A stretch of DNA of 19,278 bases, from assembly GCA_900128395.1 (NCBI GenBank), contig LT649382.1, positions 9,643 to 28,920 on the forward strand. The letters are read 5' to 3'. Shown in pieces: positions 1 to 9,299 of the stretch. The DNA is from Stramenopiles sp. TOSAG23-2. Its lineage: Eukaryota; Sar. Position 1 is the first letter of the stretch. Every line of letters starts with the position of its first letter. Under the pieces are notes generated by a model. The model did no database searches. It saw only the letters and a program-made list of their open reading frames with translations, and had not been told where the DNA came from. The position numbers and the translations under genes were made by a program.

Positions 1-2
1 AT

Positions 3-3000
3 CCACAAATTAGTTTTCTTTTACGTAGACATAAGCAACGTTTAGAAAATTACGAATTCACGTCCAAAGAGAGGCAATGGTATCGTCGGATGAGAATCAA
101 TCAATGGTCTTGCGTTAATCATACAGAAATATGGCAAGAAGCAGTTCATCTATATGTTCTACAGAAAAAACAAGGACAAGGTCTTGGAAATGAAAATGGA
201 AGTGCCGTTGGTGCTGGCGGACGCCCGCAATCAAAAAGGTCCAGAGCGGGTGGTATATCTGATGCTCGAATGGAACGGATAAGAAGACTGCAAAAAGGTG
301 CACACGGTAGCGTAGACGATAAAAGCAATGCAATGGCTGGTGAAACCAAGTTTGGTAATGATGGAAGTGGAACTGTGGAAGAGCCAAGTGGTTGGTATTC
401 TCCAAGATGTTTGAAAAATCAGTGGACTCAGCGCTATCACCGCGCTTTAGCATTTTTAAGAACTCGCCGCGCTTTAGAAAATTCCGGGTACAGAGCTCTC
501 GTGACAACACAGACATTAAAGCGAAATCGCCGAATAAGGCGAATGCGCCGACGGTTACAAAGAGATAAATTGTTATTGTCCAATGCATATTTAAGAAAGA
601 CTGTTCAAGAGTATGAGAAAGCAGCCAAGCAACAAAAATATATCGCAGACGCTGGGAAGCATTCCTCAGACGAAGATGAGGATGATGAGTTTAATAGTGA
701 TGATGATGAAAATGAGCGCAAAGGTAGCAGAAAATCAGATGGAGATAGTGATGATAATGGCTCTGATTCTGATTCTGAACATAGCATAATCGAAAGCAGT
801 GTTGCCGAATCGGATTTTGATCTTGCTTCATCTTTAAATGACGGAGACAATATGCCTCTTAACAAAGTTTCTAGTGGTGGTTTAGAAGGTGTTTCTATCT
901 CAGACAATAAAAATAAAATCAGTGGCATTGTTCCAATGCCATCTCTAACAGATATTGATTCACGACCAAATACCGCTGTTGTAGATGGCGAAGATAATAC
1001 CAGAACAAATGTGCCAGTGGTATCCATGTCAGTAAAAAAAAAGAAGAAACAAGCACAGGCATCAAAATATGGAATGGTTCTTGAAGACGCAAATAAAGTA
1101 GTTGGTGACCCCCTTCGTTGGGATACCGATGAAGATAGTGATATGGAAGATTTTACGGATACAATTGACGAATCACTTAGCTCATTGCTTGATATTGGCA
1201 AAGTGCAACGGCGTTCTAAAGAATTAAAATGGAATAATAAGGATGAGGACGATGTGGATGTAGATGATGTAGATGAAGATGAAAACGATGATTTAGGGGT
1301 TATAAATGTCAATATTGCATTTGCAAAGGCAATTAAGAGCCTCGCAGCTGATGAAGATGATAAAGAAAAAGAAAGCATACGTTTTTCTAGCGAACATGAT
1401 GTCAATTTAATTCGTTTTGGCATTGAACGGAAATTAGCGAGTTTAGGAGGGATGGAAATTACAGTAACAACAGGTTTGCATGGGATACCCAGATCTACGG
1501 AAGAACTTGAGCGATTGGAAAGTATTTCCAGTGCACGTCCAAACAGCAGTTCTGGAAGACCAAGCAGTAGGGGAAAAGATGATGATGAAAGTAACAGTAG
1601 TAAATCTCTTGACGGTATGGACCCGGAGTATTTTGGCCAATTAAAAAAGGCACATGGTATTGCTCTTTCAATGCTAGACGCAGAAAGAAATGACTTGGAA
1701 CACCGATGGGATACATGTGATCATGAAATACAAACAGCCGATGCTGAGATAATTAAAGATCAAGAAAAATTGAATGGTTTGTATATAAAACGAGAATCAG
1801 CATTAGCTGAGTTAAGTATAGTCATACAACATGCGAAAAAAGAATCAAAAAATATACAAGTGCAGATTAAGAAGACTAAACATCTTGCTTTTGAAGCAGA
1901 TCAACATGTTGAAAAACTTGAGGCAAAAATGCAAAAAATTGAGGATGCATTAGAAGCTGCGAAGCAAAATTTTACGATTGCTTGCAAACGTCGGTTGGGA
2001 CCGGATAAAATTAAAAAGGCACAAAAGGCGAAAGACAGTGCAGGGAAAAAGTTAAAAGATGCTGGGAAAGAATTTCAAAGTGCGAAAGAAGAAGCCGCCG
2101 CGCTTGAAAGCAAGGTGCATACACAAATTCAATTAAGCAAAAAGATGCAACAATTAAATCAACAAAATACTCAGGTTCATCTAAATTTATTAGCAGATAT
2201 TGATAAGCAAGCATCCGATTTAGTAAATAAAATAGAAACAAATAAAGAGGCAACTAAAGAAAACGTACGAGAACTGCAAAGTCTGGAAATGCAACTACAT
2301 GAAGTAAAAATTGAGCAAGGCCGGAACCAAGCAGCGTTTAGTGATGCTGATAAAAGTGAAAACGAATTGTTGCAAGGAACAAGTGGAAGTAGGTATAGAA
2401 GGTATGGGACGACAACACCACCAAGCACCCCTCCATTAAGTCGTGGGTCAATTACTGCATTGACAATGGTTTTGGAGGAACCACCCCCTCAGTCACCATT
2501 ACAAAACGAGCAGCAAGTTGTAGATAAATACCAAAATGATGATAATTTAGGGATTTTTTCAGAAGAAGATAGTTCCTCAGAATCAGTTAGTGACATAGAT
2601 TTTGACGAAGGAAAACAGGAAAATAAAGGTTCCCCGGCTCAAAGTTTTCTTCTTGCACCACCAAAGCGAAAGCGACCTCCAAAATCAGCAAAAGATTGGA
2701 AGAAGGAGAATCGAGAGGTTTTAGCTACGACTCCGAGTGCCAAGGCACAAAGGGAAGAAAATCTTGAAATTAAAGCTAAACATGCTGTTTTAAAAGCCGA
2801 ACATAAATATTTAAATACCCCGCCACAACAACGACGAAAAGAATCACAGAGTATTTACAAAGACAGTGTTGAAGTACTCTTTAATGAAGAAAGAGTTCAA
2901 CACAAAGCTCAATTAGAACAGCTTGCAATTCAAAGAGCAAAAAAAGAAAAAGAAGATGCCAAAGCAGAGCGAAAAAAGAAGCGAAAAACAGAAATGGCAT

Positions 3001-6000
3001 CTAGCCTTAATGCATCAGAATCTGTATTTGATGTTTTTGCAGTTGAAAAACGGAAGAAGGCAAAAGAAGGAAGAAAAGCTGCTGCAAAAAAGAAGGCCGA
3101 AGAAAAGGCTGAATTAAATGGCGAGCCACGAGTTGACAGTGATTCTGATACTGATAGTGATGATGAGTGGAGAAAAGGATGGAAAGATGACATAATTTAT
3201 GCACAACTATTAGCAGAGAAAAAAGAGGCAAAATATAATGGCACAAGTGATCTAAATAATGATGTTTTAACGACAAACGAAACAAACAATGAAGTTGGGG
3301 GTAAACAACAGAAAGTAGCAAAGGGTAAAACTGGGATGAAAAAGCAATTGGAAACAAACAAAGCCAATAATGAAATGTTTTACTTTGGAAATTTTGGAGT
3401 TCTCATAAATAACAAAGACGAGACAGATGAAATTGGTGAACATGATTTAAATGAGAATAGCAGTTTAATAGACGAGGAAGAATCAGTACAGACAACAAAG
3501 ATGCAAAGTAACAGCTCTAAAGTGTCTACTGATAACATGACTGACGGAATTTTTGAACAAAACGATGATGTAGAAGACGGAGATGATGAAGTAGAGGATG
3601 CAATGTCGAAAGAAACAGATGATGATTTTTCCGACGAAGAGCCGGTTGATTGGAGAGCGTCTGAATATCCTGCCGAAATGTTTCAAGACCCTCTTGAGGA
3701 AGTAGATGGAAAGCCAAAACAGATAGACCCTAACAAATTTATGCTTGGGTCGTCCATTTCGGTTAGAGAGGCTACAAAGCATGGTATCGACCCGCTAATA
3801 TTTGTTGCACGCGACTCAGGGAAACGAGATGGTCTTGCAGGTGGAGATTTCGTTAATGAAGAAACTTTCATGGAAAGTTCTACTGATAATCATGACGATA
3901 ATGACGGGATCGTTTTGCAAGAATCATCTGTAATGGCAGATAATACTAATATGGATGATTCTAAAACCACAAAAGATTCAGCTGTATCTGGCAAAAATAA
4001 ACTTAAAAAACAAGCAATTTTTAAGAAATCAGAATCAACACAGGATAAATTAAATGTAAATGTTACAAGTGTGGATACTGATAATATTGAAAAAAAGAAT
4101 TTATTGGAAACAAAGTCAAACGAAGAGATGCTAACGGAGCAAAGTTCAACGAGACCAAGAACTGCACCAATGGCTGTTCCGCGTTCACCTGATGCCAGGT
4201 CATCTGAAGCTGCCAATTTGATGTTTGGAAGCAATTCTGAAGTTCTTGATAAAAGGCCTAACACCGCAATTGTGACTGAAACTGGTAGCGAAATTAAATT
4301 GCCAACAACAGAAGATGTTGAAAACATGGAAATTGAAGCATGGGATGAATCAGTCGAATCGCAAGGTTTAGTTATGCAAGGATCCCTGCTAAATGATTCA
4401 TCGACAGATAGCAACAGAAAAAAAAGCGACCAAAAAACAGAATTAGTAAAAAAAAAGGCTGTAATTAAGAAGGAAGTTCGTTTGAAAATAAATTGGCACG
4501 ATACAATAAACATTCGAGCATTGAAGAAGAAAAATGATTTTGAAAAACGTGTAAAGGATGATTTAGAACGTGTGCTTAAATCGCGTATAGAGGATGAGAA
4601 AAAGCGAAGAATGTCGGAGGACGGTACTTGGGCCCGTATGCCAGTACCTGATAATAATTTATTAGAGACCTACAAGCCTGTGCAAGCTTCAACAATGCGA
4701 ACAGCAGTATCGCATCCAGATTTAGACATTTTGGTGAAAGAGGACAAAAATGCAATAATGCTCGGAAAATATGTTTTGGAAGGCTCAAACTTTACTCATA
4801 AACCAATTACGAACAGTTTTATAGTAAAAAGTATGAGCACACCTGGATTAATCCAACGAGAATCGTTAAGAAAATCGCTGGAGGAATCATCCGTCTATTT
4901 TGATGATGAAATAAAGGATCAAAATGGCATGATTCCACAGGATCAATCTCAACAATTTCTCCCAGATTCTGTCAATTCGGCCCAAACTGCTAGCGATTTC
5001 TTAGAATCTATATCATATGCAGGTGATGAACACGATGCATGGAATACATTCTTTGAAAGTCAGTACAGTGACGTTTCCAATAACGACAATACAAAATCAC
5101 ACAATGAAGACTTGAATAATGTAAAATCTAAGAATCTAGAAATCATTGGTGTTGGTAAAGGTCTTTCGTCATTAAAAGGTTCTTTTGGGGATGAAAAAAG
5201 GGTGAATTCTGCTACAGGATTGAAATTAAAACATAAGTCGTTAGTCACAAACAACGAAAGTACCGAGTATTTAGTACACAATGATCGAAACTATTCACCA
5301 AAGGAGACGGGGATACATACTACTTTGAAACAAGAAAGAAAACATATACGGGCAAGTACGGCGCCAACATCACCTATGCGACAGGCGAAAGGTTTAGATG
5401 GAACAACAATAAACAACGATAGCGGAAAAAGCGTACATCGGGAAACAAAGAAATACGACCGCCCCAGTTCATCTTCGTTTCGTTTAGAAGGAAGTACTGC
5501 TAGTGAGATTTCAGAATATTTGAGTGCTTTTAAAGCAAATATTAATGATAAAACGCTATCAAAAAATCATGAAGACGTTGTTTTGGCTTACGCTGAAGCA
5601 ATTGGTCGAGGGGAGACTAAACATGGAAATTTTGAGGAAAAACGAAAATTACTAAGTAGACGCAGTCGTAGTAGAGGCAAAGCGTTGAATACTAGCAATT
5701 CATTGGCAGGATTGAAACCTCTTTTGGTGACTCAAGTTAGCTCTCGTGTTTCGCAAGTATCTAGCACAGAGTCTGTTCCTTTAAAGCCTTTACCAATGAA
5801 TATAATGAAAGCAATGCCACACGGCTTGAGTAATAGTAGCAAGGCACACCAATTAGACAGTGGATTATCTTCCTACAGCAGTACATTGGTTAAACCAAAT
5901 CTTTCGCATGCAATTGGTGGAAGTCATCGAAGCTCGCATATCAATGTTAGCACGAATATAACATCCTCAATTGTTGGTGAGTATGAGAAAAAAGAAACCC

Positions 6001-8213
6001 AAAAAAGCAAAAAAGAGGTAACAGCGCAGGATGAAAGAGTTGAAAATTTTCAAATGATAGAAAAAAAGAAAAAATATGCAAAGTATGCAAAAAATAAGGG
6101 TAGACTATATTTAAAAGGAAAAAGCGTTTTACAGAAGGATGTAGAGGAACATGACGAGGAAACTAGTATCAATAATCAATACGAAGAACGGAAAGCACGC
6201 GAAGAAATTTGGGAGCGTTACACTACACGCACCATGTCTACAGCAATGAAGGCAGCTTATGCTGAGCTGTACCCGGACATATATGGCAAAGATGCGCCAG
6301 ACACAAAAGAGTTGATCCATGCAATTGATCCATTTGCCAAGTTTGATCATGATAATGATGATAATTCCGAGTATCACTTGAACGGTACGGACAGTGATCA
6401 ATTTTCAGATTTTGAAGAGCAACATGAATATTTCGATGATAGCGATAATTTTCCACCTCGGCGAAGAAGGTATGATGAAGATGATCAATTTTTTCGAGAT
6501 GGAAAAATTGACGAAAGAGAAACTATGGCGGAGCTGGAAAACATACAATTAGAGAAAGAATTGAGAAGGTTAGAGCAAAATGAGATAGATGATACCCATA
6601 ATTTAACAAAATCAACAACTAAAAGTGCCACAGATCTTATGCTGAAAGAAAGTAAAGGCAGAGATACAAACAATTTACCAATAGGTCAAAAGAAAATGAA
6701 CAACTCAAAGCGGGCTGGATCAGCACCATCATTAGTTAGCAAAAACGAATCGAATGTTGAAACTATGACAAAAAGATATTTGCTTGAGAATAATGGAGTT
6801 GAAAAAGAACACACAATAACAACACAAGCACAAAGGCGTGCAAAGAAAAAAATAACAGCCAAGAGTGATCAACCAGCTCTAGACGTACCAATAAATACGA
6901 TTTTAGCGTATAATAAGAATAATGATAATAACAACGACAATATAAAAGGGCTAGATCGAAGCAAGAAAGAGGAGCGCGATAATGCTGTAGCCGCTGTGGG
7001 TGGGGATATGAATAATGAAGATGTTTCTTTAAATAACATCAACCCTTCCGAACCACGAAATAGTCTTGAGACAGAAAGAAATATAATAAAAGGCGATTTA
7101 AAACGAAATGTAGATTTTAATCAGAAACTTGAAAACGCCAATGAAAAGTATGCAAAGAAAGGAACTGAAAAGAATGTAATAAATGCAGCAATTTTGGATA
7201 CGCAACCAGTGGAAGTTTTTCATTCACCATCTCCAACAGTTGAGAAAGACTCTATGTTAATAGAAACGGACCTTGTGGAGGATGGCGATAAGAATGTGGT
7301 GGATAAACAAAAAGGAGAATTGTCAAAACATGATGTAGAAACCAGAAACACGATTACCGATACTAAAAAAGGACCACTTTTGTCAACCACAGCAAAAGAA
7401 GAGATTAAAACACAAAGGACTGAGGATAAAAAGGATATTGTACCAGAAGATAAGCAAAGCAAAATTGAAAAAATTGTTGATGGTAAGAATAAAATAGATG
7501 ATCTTGAAACAACGAATCATTCTGAACAGCATAACTTCAATGTGGATATTAATAAAGACCTTGTTGTAGTTGAAAATAAAGTCGATGAAAAGAACTCAGA
7601 AATTGTTGCAACGGAAAATGATAAAAGTAAAAATACAAACAAATTAGAAGATGAAATAGAAAATATGGACAAAGAAAATGTGCAGAAGTCTATTGATATT
7701 GGGACGGTTGATAAAACGAATGTAAATAAGCCTGTTTTCCTTTCAAAAAAATCTAGTACTAAAAATATAGATGAAAAAAAAAAAATGCCATGGGACAAAA
7801 AAGATTTTGGTATAAATTCCGATTCTCATATAAATATGTTGAAGACAAAAAAAATCACAGAAGATTTACAACGATTAAAGGAATTGGAAATTCAACGCCT
7901 GAAAGAAATTGAAATGCAAAAAGAAGAAGATCGTATATTGGCGGAACAGGAAGCTAGGAGACTAGAAGCAGAGGCAGATGAAACACGATTGCTCAATTTA
8001 TTCAGTCGTGATTCTGAACAGGTAAATTTACAATACGACTCTAGAAGACGGACAAACTTAATGAAAGATATTCAATTGGGGAGAAAATTGGAAGAAATTT
8101 TCAAAATCAAGGATGAAAACATAAAGAAGCAAGAGCAAATGTTGATTAAAACGTCAAATAGCGAAGGGCTTGCTCAAAGACTAAAGTCTGGGATGCAAAA
8201 TTTAAAGTCGTAG
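3..8213 (+). CDS. Very large low-complexity/coiled-coil protein, 5' end outside window
   Basis: Not recognised. The frame is open from the left edge (first full codon at 3), and the codons before the ATG at 90 read as plausible basic, aromatic-rich protein, so that ATG is probably internal. At least 2736 residues are visible without an intron, ending at TAG 8211-8213. Numbering from the ATG at 90: a basic Arg/Trp-rich region (about 100-185), Asp/Glu/Ser-rich acidic stretches (190-430), a long coiled coil (about 510-755), Lys-rich helices with a KRKRPPK-type nuclear-localisation-like cluster (about 855-1010), ordered-looking islands (about 1190-1250, 1460-1605 and 2030-2090), and a C-terminal coiled coil (about 2580-2640). 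A short R-P/A-x-T/S-A-(P) motif recurs at about 292, 1355, 1389, 1754 and 2208. No enzyme motif or membrane segment is visible. The composition suits a scaffold or cytoskeletal/nuclear structural protein; that is inference. I am sure it is coding and unsure of its role. Confidence 0.9.
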   Translation, partial: PQISFLLRRHKQRLENYEFTSKERQWYRRMRINQWSCVNHTEIWQEAVHLYVLQKKQGQGLGNENGSAVGAGGRPQSKRSRAGGISDARMERIRRLQKGAHGSVDDKSNAMAGETKFGNDGSGTVEEPSGWYSPRCLKNQWTQRYHRALAFLRTRRALENSGYRALVTTQTLKRNRRIRRMRRRLQRDKLLLSNAYLRKTVQEYEKAAKQQKYIADAGKHSSDEDEDDEFNSDDDENERKGSRKSDGDSDDNGSDSDSEHSIIESSVAESDFDLASSLNDGDNMPLNKVSSGGLEGVSISDNKNKISGIVPMPSLTDIDSRPNTAVVDGEDNTRTNVPVVSMSVKKKKKQAQASKYGMVLEDANKVVGDPLRWDTDEDSDMEDFTDTIDESLSSLLDIGKVQRRSKELKWNNKDEDDVDVDDVDEDENDDLGVINVNIAFAKAIKSLAADEDDKEKESIRFSSEHDVNLIRFGIERKLASLGGMEITVTTGLHGIPRSTEELERLESISSARPNSSSGRPSSRGKDDDESNSSKSLDGMDPEYFGQLKKAHGIALSMLDAERNDLEHRWDTCDHEIQTADAEIIKDQEKLNGLYIKRESALAELSIVIQHAKKESKNIQVQIKKTKHLAFEADQHVEKLEAKMQKIEDALEAAKQNFTIACKRRLGPDKIKKAQKAKDSAGKKLKDAGKEFQSAKEEAAALESKVHTQIQLSKKMQQLNQQNTQVHLNLLADIDKQASDLVNKIETNKEATKENVRELQSLEMQLHEVKIEQGRNQAAFSDADKSENELLQGTSGSRYRRYGTTTPPSTPPLSRGSITALTMVLEEPPPQSPLQNEQQVVDKYQNDDNLGIFSEEDSSSESVSDIDFDEGKQENKGSPAQSFLLAPPKRKRPPKSAKDWKKENREVLATTPSAKAQREENLEIKAKHAVLKAEHKYLNTPPQQRRKESQSIYKDSVEVLFNEERVQHKAQLEQLAIQRAKKEKEDAKAERKKKRKTEMASSLNASESVFDVFAVEKRKKAKEGRKAAAKKKAEEKAELNGEPRVDSDSDTDSDDEWRKGWKDDIIYAQLLAEKKEAKYNGTSDLNNDVLTTNETNNEVGGKQQKVAKGKTGMKKQLETNKANNEMFYFGNFGVLINNKDETDEIGEHDLNENSSLIDEEESVQTTKMQSNSSKVSTDNMTDGIFEQNDDVEDGDDEVEDAMSKETDDDFSDEEPVDWRASEYPAEMFQDPLEEVDGKPKQIDPNKFMLGSSISVREATKHGIDPLIFVARDSGKRDGLAGGDFVNEETFMESSTDNHDDNDGIVLQESSVMADNTNMDDSKTTKDSAVSGKNKLKKQAIFKKSESTQDKLNVNVTSVDTDNIEKKNLLETKSNEEMLTEQSSTRPRTAPMAVPRSPDARSSEAANLMFGSNSEVLDKRPNTAIVTETGSEIKLPTTEDVENMEIEAWDESVESQGLVMQGSLLNDSSTDSNRKKSDQKTELVKKKAVIKKEVRLKINWHDTINIRALKKKNDFEKRVKDDLERVLKSRIEDEKKRRMSEDGTWARMPVPDNNLLETYKPVQASTMRTAVSHPDLDILVKEDKNAIMLGKYVLEGSNFTHKPITNSFIVKSMSTPGLIQRESLRKSLEESSVYFDDEIKDQNGMIPQDQSQQFLPDSVNSAQTASDFLESISYAGDEHDAWNTFFESQYSDVSNNDNTKSHNEDLNNVKSKNLEIIGVGKGLSSLKGSFGDEKRVNSATGLKLKHKSLVTNNESTEYLVHNDRNYSPKETGIHTTLKQERKHIRASTAPTSPMRQAKGLDGTTINNDSGKSVHRETKKYDRPSSSSFRLEGSTASEISEYLSAFKANINDKTLSKNHEDVVLAYAEAIGRGETKHGNFEEKRKLLSRRSRSRGKALNTSNSLAGLKPLLVTQVSSRVSQVSSTESVPLKPLPMNIMKAMPHGLSNSSKAHQLDSGLSSYSSTLVKPNLSHAIGGSHRSSHINVSTNITSSIVGEYEKKETQKSKKEVTAQDERVENFQMIEKKKKYAKYAKNKGRLYLKGKSVLQKDVEEHDEETSINNQYEERKAREEIWERYTTRTMSTAMKAAYAELYPDIYGKDAPDTKELIHAIDPFAKFDHDNDDNSEYHLNGTDSDQFSDFEEQHEYFDDSDNFPPRRRRYDEDDQFFRDGKIDERETMAELENIQLEKELRRLEQNEIDDTHNLTKSTTKSATDLMLKESKGRDTNNLPIGQKKMNNSKRAGSAPSLVSKNESNVETMTKRYLLENNGVEKEHTITTQAQRRAKKKITAKSDQPALDVPINTILAYNKNNDNNNDNIKGLDRSKKEERDNAVAAVGGDMNNEDVSLNNINPSEPRNSLETERNIIKGDLKRNVDFNQKLENANEKYAKKGTEKNVINAAILDTQPVEVFHSPSPTVEKDSMLIETDLVEDGDKNVVDKQKGELSKHDVETRNTITDTKKGPLLSTTAKEEIKTQRTEDKKDIVPEDKQSKIEKIVDGKNKIDDLETTNHSEQHNFNVDINKDLVVVENKVDEKNSEIVATENDKSKNTNKLEDEIENMDKENVQKSIDIGTVDKTNVNKPVFLSKKSSTKNIDEKKKMPWDKKDFGINSDSHINMLKTKKITEDLQRLKELEIQRLKEIEMQKEEDRILAEQEARRLEAEADETRLLNLFSRDSEQVNLQYDSRRRTNLMKDIQLGRKLEEIFKIKDENIKKQEQMLIKTSNSEGLAQRLKSGMQNLKS

Positions 8214-8401
8214 TATATTAAATATTTTTTTAACATCATAATAATTATAGTCGACTGACTGTGTTGTAAAATGTTGTTCATAATCCTAATCCATTTCTTA
8301 AATTGTACTTATGTCTTACTAGTATATTTTATTTATACTGTACTGTAGTCTCCTTTTACTTTACCTCTGGTTTACCACCCGTAACTTAAGGATAGCATAT
8401 A

Positions 8402-8407
8402 AATAAA
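8402..8407 (+). terminator. Candidate poly(A) signal of the large gene
   Basis: AATAAA lies 189 bases after the stop of the upstream large gene. It is the first canonical hexamer downstream and is followed at once by a short perfect hairpin (8413-8429). It is assigned on motif and position only. Confidence 0.4.
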
Positions 8408-8412
8408 ACCTG

Positions 8413-8429
8413 TGGTCCTACGAGGACCA
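8413..8429. other. Perfect 7-bp hairpin with 3-nt loop
   Basis: TGGTCCT, loop ACG, AGGACCA. This is an unusually GC-containing perfect inverted repeat in AT-rich DNA, six bases downstream of the AATAAA at 8402. It could be an RNA 3'-end structure or a protein-binding palindrome; the sequence does not decide. Confidence 0.45.
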
Positions 8430-8721
8430 ACCATTATATTTCCATTGAAGAATCATTTTTTATAATACTGTAGCGCTGCTATTTACCACGTATCCACATA
8501 CATCAAGGAATCACACAGTCATAGATTAAAGATTAATACACACAATATATGTATAGTACACCAATCGATAGATATAAATATAGATAGACGAAATTCATAA
8601 TCACATATATATATAGAAGACACAGATTAATACAGATAGAAAAATACATTGTAGAGTATACTGTAGATAAATACAGACATACAAACATACATACATATAT
8701 ATGTACATAAATATAAATAGT

Positions 8722-9063
8722 GTAAGTAGCATATTTATCGTTCATATCACTTACCATAGCCGAAATAAATGCAACAAAATAAACAAATTTCTATGATTAC
8801 ACTTACGTTGGCACCAGTCCGAAGCGGATTAGACCCCGTATTTAACGTGTGGATTCAACTTTTTGGAATTACCGTCTGAGATATTTTTTTATTTCACAGC
8901 ATTTACACCTTTGATCAAACATATATACATTTATGTGTATCTATCTATATATATATATATACATACCATATTATATACATAAACATATTTATAGCTTATA
9001 CTATAATTATCAATACACACAACAGTAGAAAACTAACCTTTATATTTTATTACTACTACACAG
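8722..9063 (+). other. Predicted 5'-UTR intron hosting the snoRNA
   Basis: The 3' side is convincing. A CTAAC branch word (9033-9037) is followed by a pyrimidine-rich stretch and the acceptor ACAG, ending at 9063. The intron in the JmjC gene of this window has the same organisation. The best donor upstream on this strand is the perfect GTAAGT at 8722-8727, giving a 342-nt intron that encloses the snoRNA in the sense orientation. With this donor the reading frame of the small gene meets a TAG just inside exon 1, so exon 1 would be untranslated and translation would start at 9081. An upstream ATG at 8701 would give an uORF of only eight codons. The donor choice is the weak point. Confidence 0.45.
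8788..8882 (+). ncRNA. C/D-box snoRNA with two 18S rRNA guides (snR77/SNORD65-like)
   Basis: A GC-richer island in AT-rich non-coding DNA carries a C box, ATGATTA (8793-8799, one mismatch to RUGAUGA), and a perfect D box, CTGA (8876-8879), 87 nt from box to box, a usual C/D size. The guide next to box D (8863-8875) has 11 Watson-Crick pairs plus a flanking G-U at each end to the universal eukaryotic 18S segment GCGGTAATTCCAG. The fifth nucleotide upstream of box D (A8871) faces the U of CGGUAA, equivalent to yeast 18S U578, a known 2'-O-methyl site guided by yeast snR77 and, as I recall, by human SNORD65. An internal CCGA (8819-8822) can serve as box D', with GGATTA (8826-8831) as a degenerate C'; the guide before it (8807-8817) pairs with 18S CTGGTGCCAGC. 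The flanks form only a weak terminal stem. Its strand matches the downstream small gene, which suggests intronic expression. Ends are approximate. Confidence 0.8.
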
Positions 9064-9080
9064 GTATAGAAAATTGTATC

Positions 9081-9299
9081 ATGCAATCAAGTTCTGTCAC
9101 AAAACGAGAATCGTTGAAAACAGAAGAAGTAATGGAAGTTTTAAAGCAATTTATCGCCGAGCATAGTATATCAGATTACCGTGGAGGTAGTGATGAGGAA
9201 TATTTATCTGGGGAGAGAAGAGCTAAGGTTGTCCCAGAAGATGTTATAAATCAATTAAAAGTAGTAAAAATGCAACTAGAATCTGGATATCCACATTAA
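9081..9299 (+). CDS. Small acidic/helical protein of unknown function, 72 aa
   Basis: Not recognised. This 72-codon ORF runs from ATG 9081 to TAA 9297-9299. It is charged and probably mostly helical: a helix around residues 14-28 (TEEVMEVLKQFIAEH), an acidic linker (SDYRGGSDEEYLSG), then a second helix (about 49-66). There is no signal peptide, membrane segment, metal ligand or catalytic motif. Coding is supported by balanced composition against its AT-rich flanks, by two AATAAA signals shortly after the stop (9403-9408 and 9417-9422), and by an intron acceptor 18 bases before the ATG. The frame stays open upstream to that acceptor, so an upstream coding exon is not excluded; it would have to end in phase 1. 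It converges on the transporter gene at 9720. It could be a small subunit of a larger complex, but that is a guess. Confidence 0.6.
   Translation: MQSSSVTKRESLKTEEVMEVLKQFIAEHSISDYRGGSDEEYLSGERRAKVVPEDVINQLKVVKMQLESGYPH

Noticed and set aside
605-1423. Long minus-strand ORF opposite the giant gene
   Set aside because: It is Ser-rich because it is the complement of Asp/Glu/GAT-rich codons on the plus strand: an antisense shadow.
8533-8757. Minus-strand ORF rich in Tyr/Ile/Val/Cys
   Set aside because: It is a translation of ATAC/GATA/TATA simple sequence, with no protein-like complexity.
8793-8879. The GC island read as an 18S rRNA fragment, or as a 28-codon ORF starting ATG 8793
   Set aside because: The two rRNA-complementary blocks occur in the reverse order to that in rRNA and are separated by unrelated sequence, as expected for two guides and not for an rRNA copy. 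The short ORF is explained by the snoRNA and has no support of its own.
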